A stretch of 11,588 bases of DNA from Cephalothrix simula (Eukaryota > Nemertea > Palaeonemertea > Archinemertea > Cephalotrichidae): contig JAXIUW010198732.1 of NCBI GenBank assembly GCA_035591015.1, forward strand, positions 1-11,588, written 5' to 3'. This document shows, in pieces, positions 9,732 through 11,588 of the stretch. The notes under the pieces are model-generated. The model was not told the origin of the DNA, ran no database searches, and saw nothing but the letters and a program-made list of their open reading frames with translations. Position 1 is the first letter of the stretch. The number at the start of each line of letters is the position of its first letter. Made by a program: the position numbers and the translations under genes.

Positions 9732-9739
9732 TTAGTTAA

Positions 9740-10330
9740 ATGGCCCTTATACTAAAAATATGGCCCGGATACGGCCCAAAGAGCCCAAATGGCCCTAGGG
9801 ACTTCAAAAATTGAGTAAGTAAGAAAAATCTGGAAAAATCTTTAAATACATGTACATGCATGACAAAATGAACCAAAAACTGCATTGTCATTGTTGCATA
9901 AATTCTACTTAAAATTAAGAACAGCAAAAATGCTAATACATGTATTATAACAAAAATATTTTACGCATCGAACCCTGTCAAACCCTGAGAGATTTTACTT
10001 TCAAAATTTAAATCCCACAAAGTTATCTAACCAAATTTTTGACTTTTTGGATAAGAAAGGTAGATTATCCAAAAACTAGGACAATGTCAAATAAAAAAGT
10101 CATGAGTTTTATAAACAATTAGATAAATTTAACTAATTATTGTATAGTAATGATGCAAAAAAACTGACCAATCAGATTTCGTTTCTTGATATATCAATTT
10201 CAATTTAAAGTTCAAATCAATGGATAAAGGTGAATTGTCCAAAATTAAGGGCACAAAAATAGTGGACTAAAACAAACAAATTAGTAAAAAAGCGATAAAA
10301 TTCAAGATATTGATTTTAAACTAATTATCA
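9740..10330. other. Very AT-rich intronic stretch
   Basis: It opens with a patch rich in GGCCC (about 9739-9798, five copies counting variants) and becomes strongly AT-rich. Apart from the hairpin at 10044-10075 and a weak repeat of TGGATAA...TCCAAAA at 10048 and 10221, I see nothing in it. Confidence 0.6.
10044..10075. repeat. Perfect hairpin (11-bp stem, 10-nt loop)
   Basis: TTTTTGGATAA at 10044-10054 and TTATCCAAAAA at 10065-10075 are perfect inverted copies; the loop is GAAAGGTAGA. It is the longest perfect short stem I found in the window. The AT-rich setting makes it less surprising than its length suggests. Confidence 0.85.
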
Positions 10331-10398
10331 ATTAAATCGATTTAAACCGGTGAAATAGAGAAAAACGGAAAATCGTAAATTATGAAACGAGGATCGAA

Positions 10399-10411
10399 GG
10401 AACATTGTTCC
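10399..10411. repeat. 13-bp palindrome GGAACATTGTTCC
   Basis: GGAACA and TGTTCC are inverted copies around one base. The half-sites resemble steroid-receptor half-sites (AGAACA), but those need a 3-bp spacer, so a receptor site is not supported. Confidence 0.7.
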
Positions 10412-10431
10412 GCTGGACAAAGGATCATTTC

Positions 10432-10485
10432 GTGACGAGCAGGCATGTAATACAAATATTTGCATCCTGCCGGCTCGATTGTCAC
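10432..10485. repeat. Imperfect hairpin with three aligned stem blocks
   Basis: The blocks GTGAC, GAGC and AGG(C)ATG at 10432-10446 are matched in order by CAT-CCT, GCTC and GTCAC at 10473-10485, with small bulges, around an AT-rich loop. The bulged stem is similar in size to a small structured RNA precursor, but there is no family match. Confidence 0.55.
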
Positions 10486-10489
10486 CGAG

Positions 10490-11290
10490 TACTAAATCTT
10501 TAGTTTCGATAACTGAGCTCAGTAGAATATAGATGATTGATTGATGCCACATTTATGAAACAATGGCATTTCTAAAGGGTTTTAGTTCTACCCCGTGCTT
10601 TGCGATAATATAAGGATTAATGTCTCAATGTCAATAGCTAGATTTAATACAAAATATTCCAAATCGCAAGTTCGCGATTAGTTAACTCTAGAATTTCATT
10701 GGTTTTCCATTGCGCAGGCGTATTCAATGCCTAAAAACATTGAAAAAACGCAAAATCAATGCAATGTTGGATAATATATTTTTTATGTCTTCAATTCTGA
10801 TTTTAAATTCCGATACCCTAAAATAGGAGGTACAACCCGTGAAACATGGGAATCTTGGCAAAAAACCCAAACAAGTAGGACAAAGAATCGATTTGCGAAG
10901 ATTTTGAGATGGTTTAGATACCACAACGATGTTTTGGCATCGATTTTTTGTTATCAGCCTTCGCCGCCAACATGTTTAAGGAATCACCTGTGATTTTTCC
11001 CTCTTTTAACCTTTAGAAAGTTACCTTTAATACACCTGTGAAGTCACCGAACAATCCGGCATCTGCCCTCTCTGCTTGAGCATCTGTGTTGAGGTTACGA
11101 CGACATCGAAGACATTGAAATGAAATTTAATCGTTTCCTGATGAACAAAACTGAATGGATTCAAAATGGCATGTTATGGAAATGTTCCTTCCTGATTTAG
11201 ACACGATCTTAATCGATACGCCAGTAGACAGTGCCTGTTGTGCAAGGATGCCGCTGTGGCAGGGATCACCGTCCTTAGGGATTTTTGTGA
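10490..11290. other. AT-rich intronic stretch, GC rising to the right
   Basis: I see no gene. ORFs at 10724-10924 (minus) and around 11155-11447 (both strands) lack family features; the latter run through the foldback at 11293. Base composition becomes GC-richer after about 11000. Confidence 0.55.
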
Positions 11291-11292
11291 AT

Positions 11293-11420
11293 GGGGAGGA
11301 CATTCATCCCTGTGCTTTTCTTCGTCATCACAGGCCAGGCCGGCATCCCTTTTACGCCGGTTCTGGCTGTACACCTCGTATAGTAACGACGAAAGAAGCC
11401 CAGGGATGAATGTCACCTCC
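11293..11420. mobile_element. 128-bp foldback (MITE-like hairpin)
   Basis: The outer arms 11293-11326 and 11388-11420 are inverted copies sharing GACATTCATCCCTG and a CTTCTTTCGTC-like block. Inside them CAGGCCAGGCCGGC and GCCGGTTCTGGCTG (inverted, 11 of 14) continue the stem, so the whole segment can fold into one long hairpin. On its right side a 19-base unit is tandemly repeated (CAGGGATGAATGTCACCTC then CAGGGACGAAAGTCATACC, 11401-11438). It encodes no protein; the overlapping ORFs on both strands simply reflect its palindromic nature. Confidence 0.7.
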
Positions 11421-11501
11421 AGGGACGAAAGTCATACCGCAATGTAATGTACATACAAGTGGGTCAAAAATTATCTAAACCCCCGGGCTAAACCCCACCG
11501 G

Positions 11502-11521
11502 CACCAGAAATCACCAGAAAT
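11502..11521. repeat. 10-bp perfect tandem duplication CACCAGAAAT
   Basis: CACCAGAAAT occurs twice head to tail at 11502-11511 and 11512-11521. Neighbouring bases are rich in CCCC and GGGG blocks. No function is suggested. Confidence 0.8.
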
Positions 11522-11588
11522 CAATGAACGCTAAAGCTTAATGTTACCACCAGGATCCAGGGGCCCCTGATAGCACCAAGCAGCTGTC

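Noticed and set aside
10927-10950. CGATG-loop-CATCG followed by a T run, like a bacterial terminator
   Set aside because: The window is eukaryotic and the stem is only five base pairs; rho-independent termination does not apply.

Overview
The window looks like animal (metazoan) nuclear DNA, most likely from an invertebrate. It is AT-rich, carries no long continuous ORFs, and holds short exons bounded by GT-AG splice sites on the minus strand, with many MITE-like or foldback repeats between them. I cannot fix the phylum. A single-copy ancestral ZSWIM4/5/6 gene and an intron full of repeats would suit a marine invertebrate, but that is inference.

The only gene I can recognise lies at the left end, read right to left. 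Three consecutive exons (1846-1701, 1520-1370, 270-94 on the minus strand) join in a consistent reading frame (phases 1/0/1/1). They give about 157 codons of a ZSWIM4/5/6-family protein (zinc finger SWIM-type containing). The stretch runs from the [12 protein letters not shown] segment through [13 protein letters not shown], the [20 protein letters not shown] block and [19 protein letters not shown] to an Asn/His-rich linker. The SWIM zinc finger and the N-terminus must lie further upstream (beyond 11588, or in exons I could not recognise), and the C-terminal half lies beyond position 1.

Positions 1847-11588 are therefore best read as one large intron (at least 9.7 kb) of this gene. I found no other convincing gene and no tRNA or rRNA. 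It holds repeats: a 741-bp foldback element with a four-unit A-A'-A'-A layout (3718-4458), followed closely by a GC-richer element with nested inverted repeats (4528-4827); a nested inverted repeat at 5660-5744; a DNA-transposon-like end around 9642-9731; several perfect short hairpins; and a second compact foldback near the right edge (11293-11420). A 112-codon plus-strand ORF at 8495-8830 is unrecognised and its length is compatible with chance.

No operon-like or defence-like system is visible. The points of interest are the intronic foldback structures, which could form hairpin RNA if the ZSWIM pre-mRNA is transcribed through them, and a possible in-frame alternative 5' splice site in the last exon.
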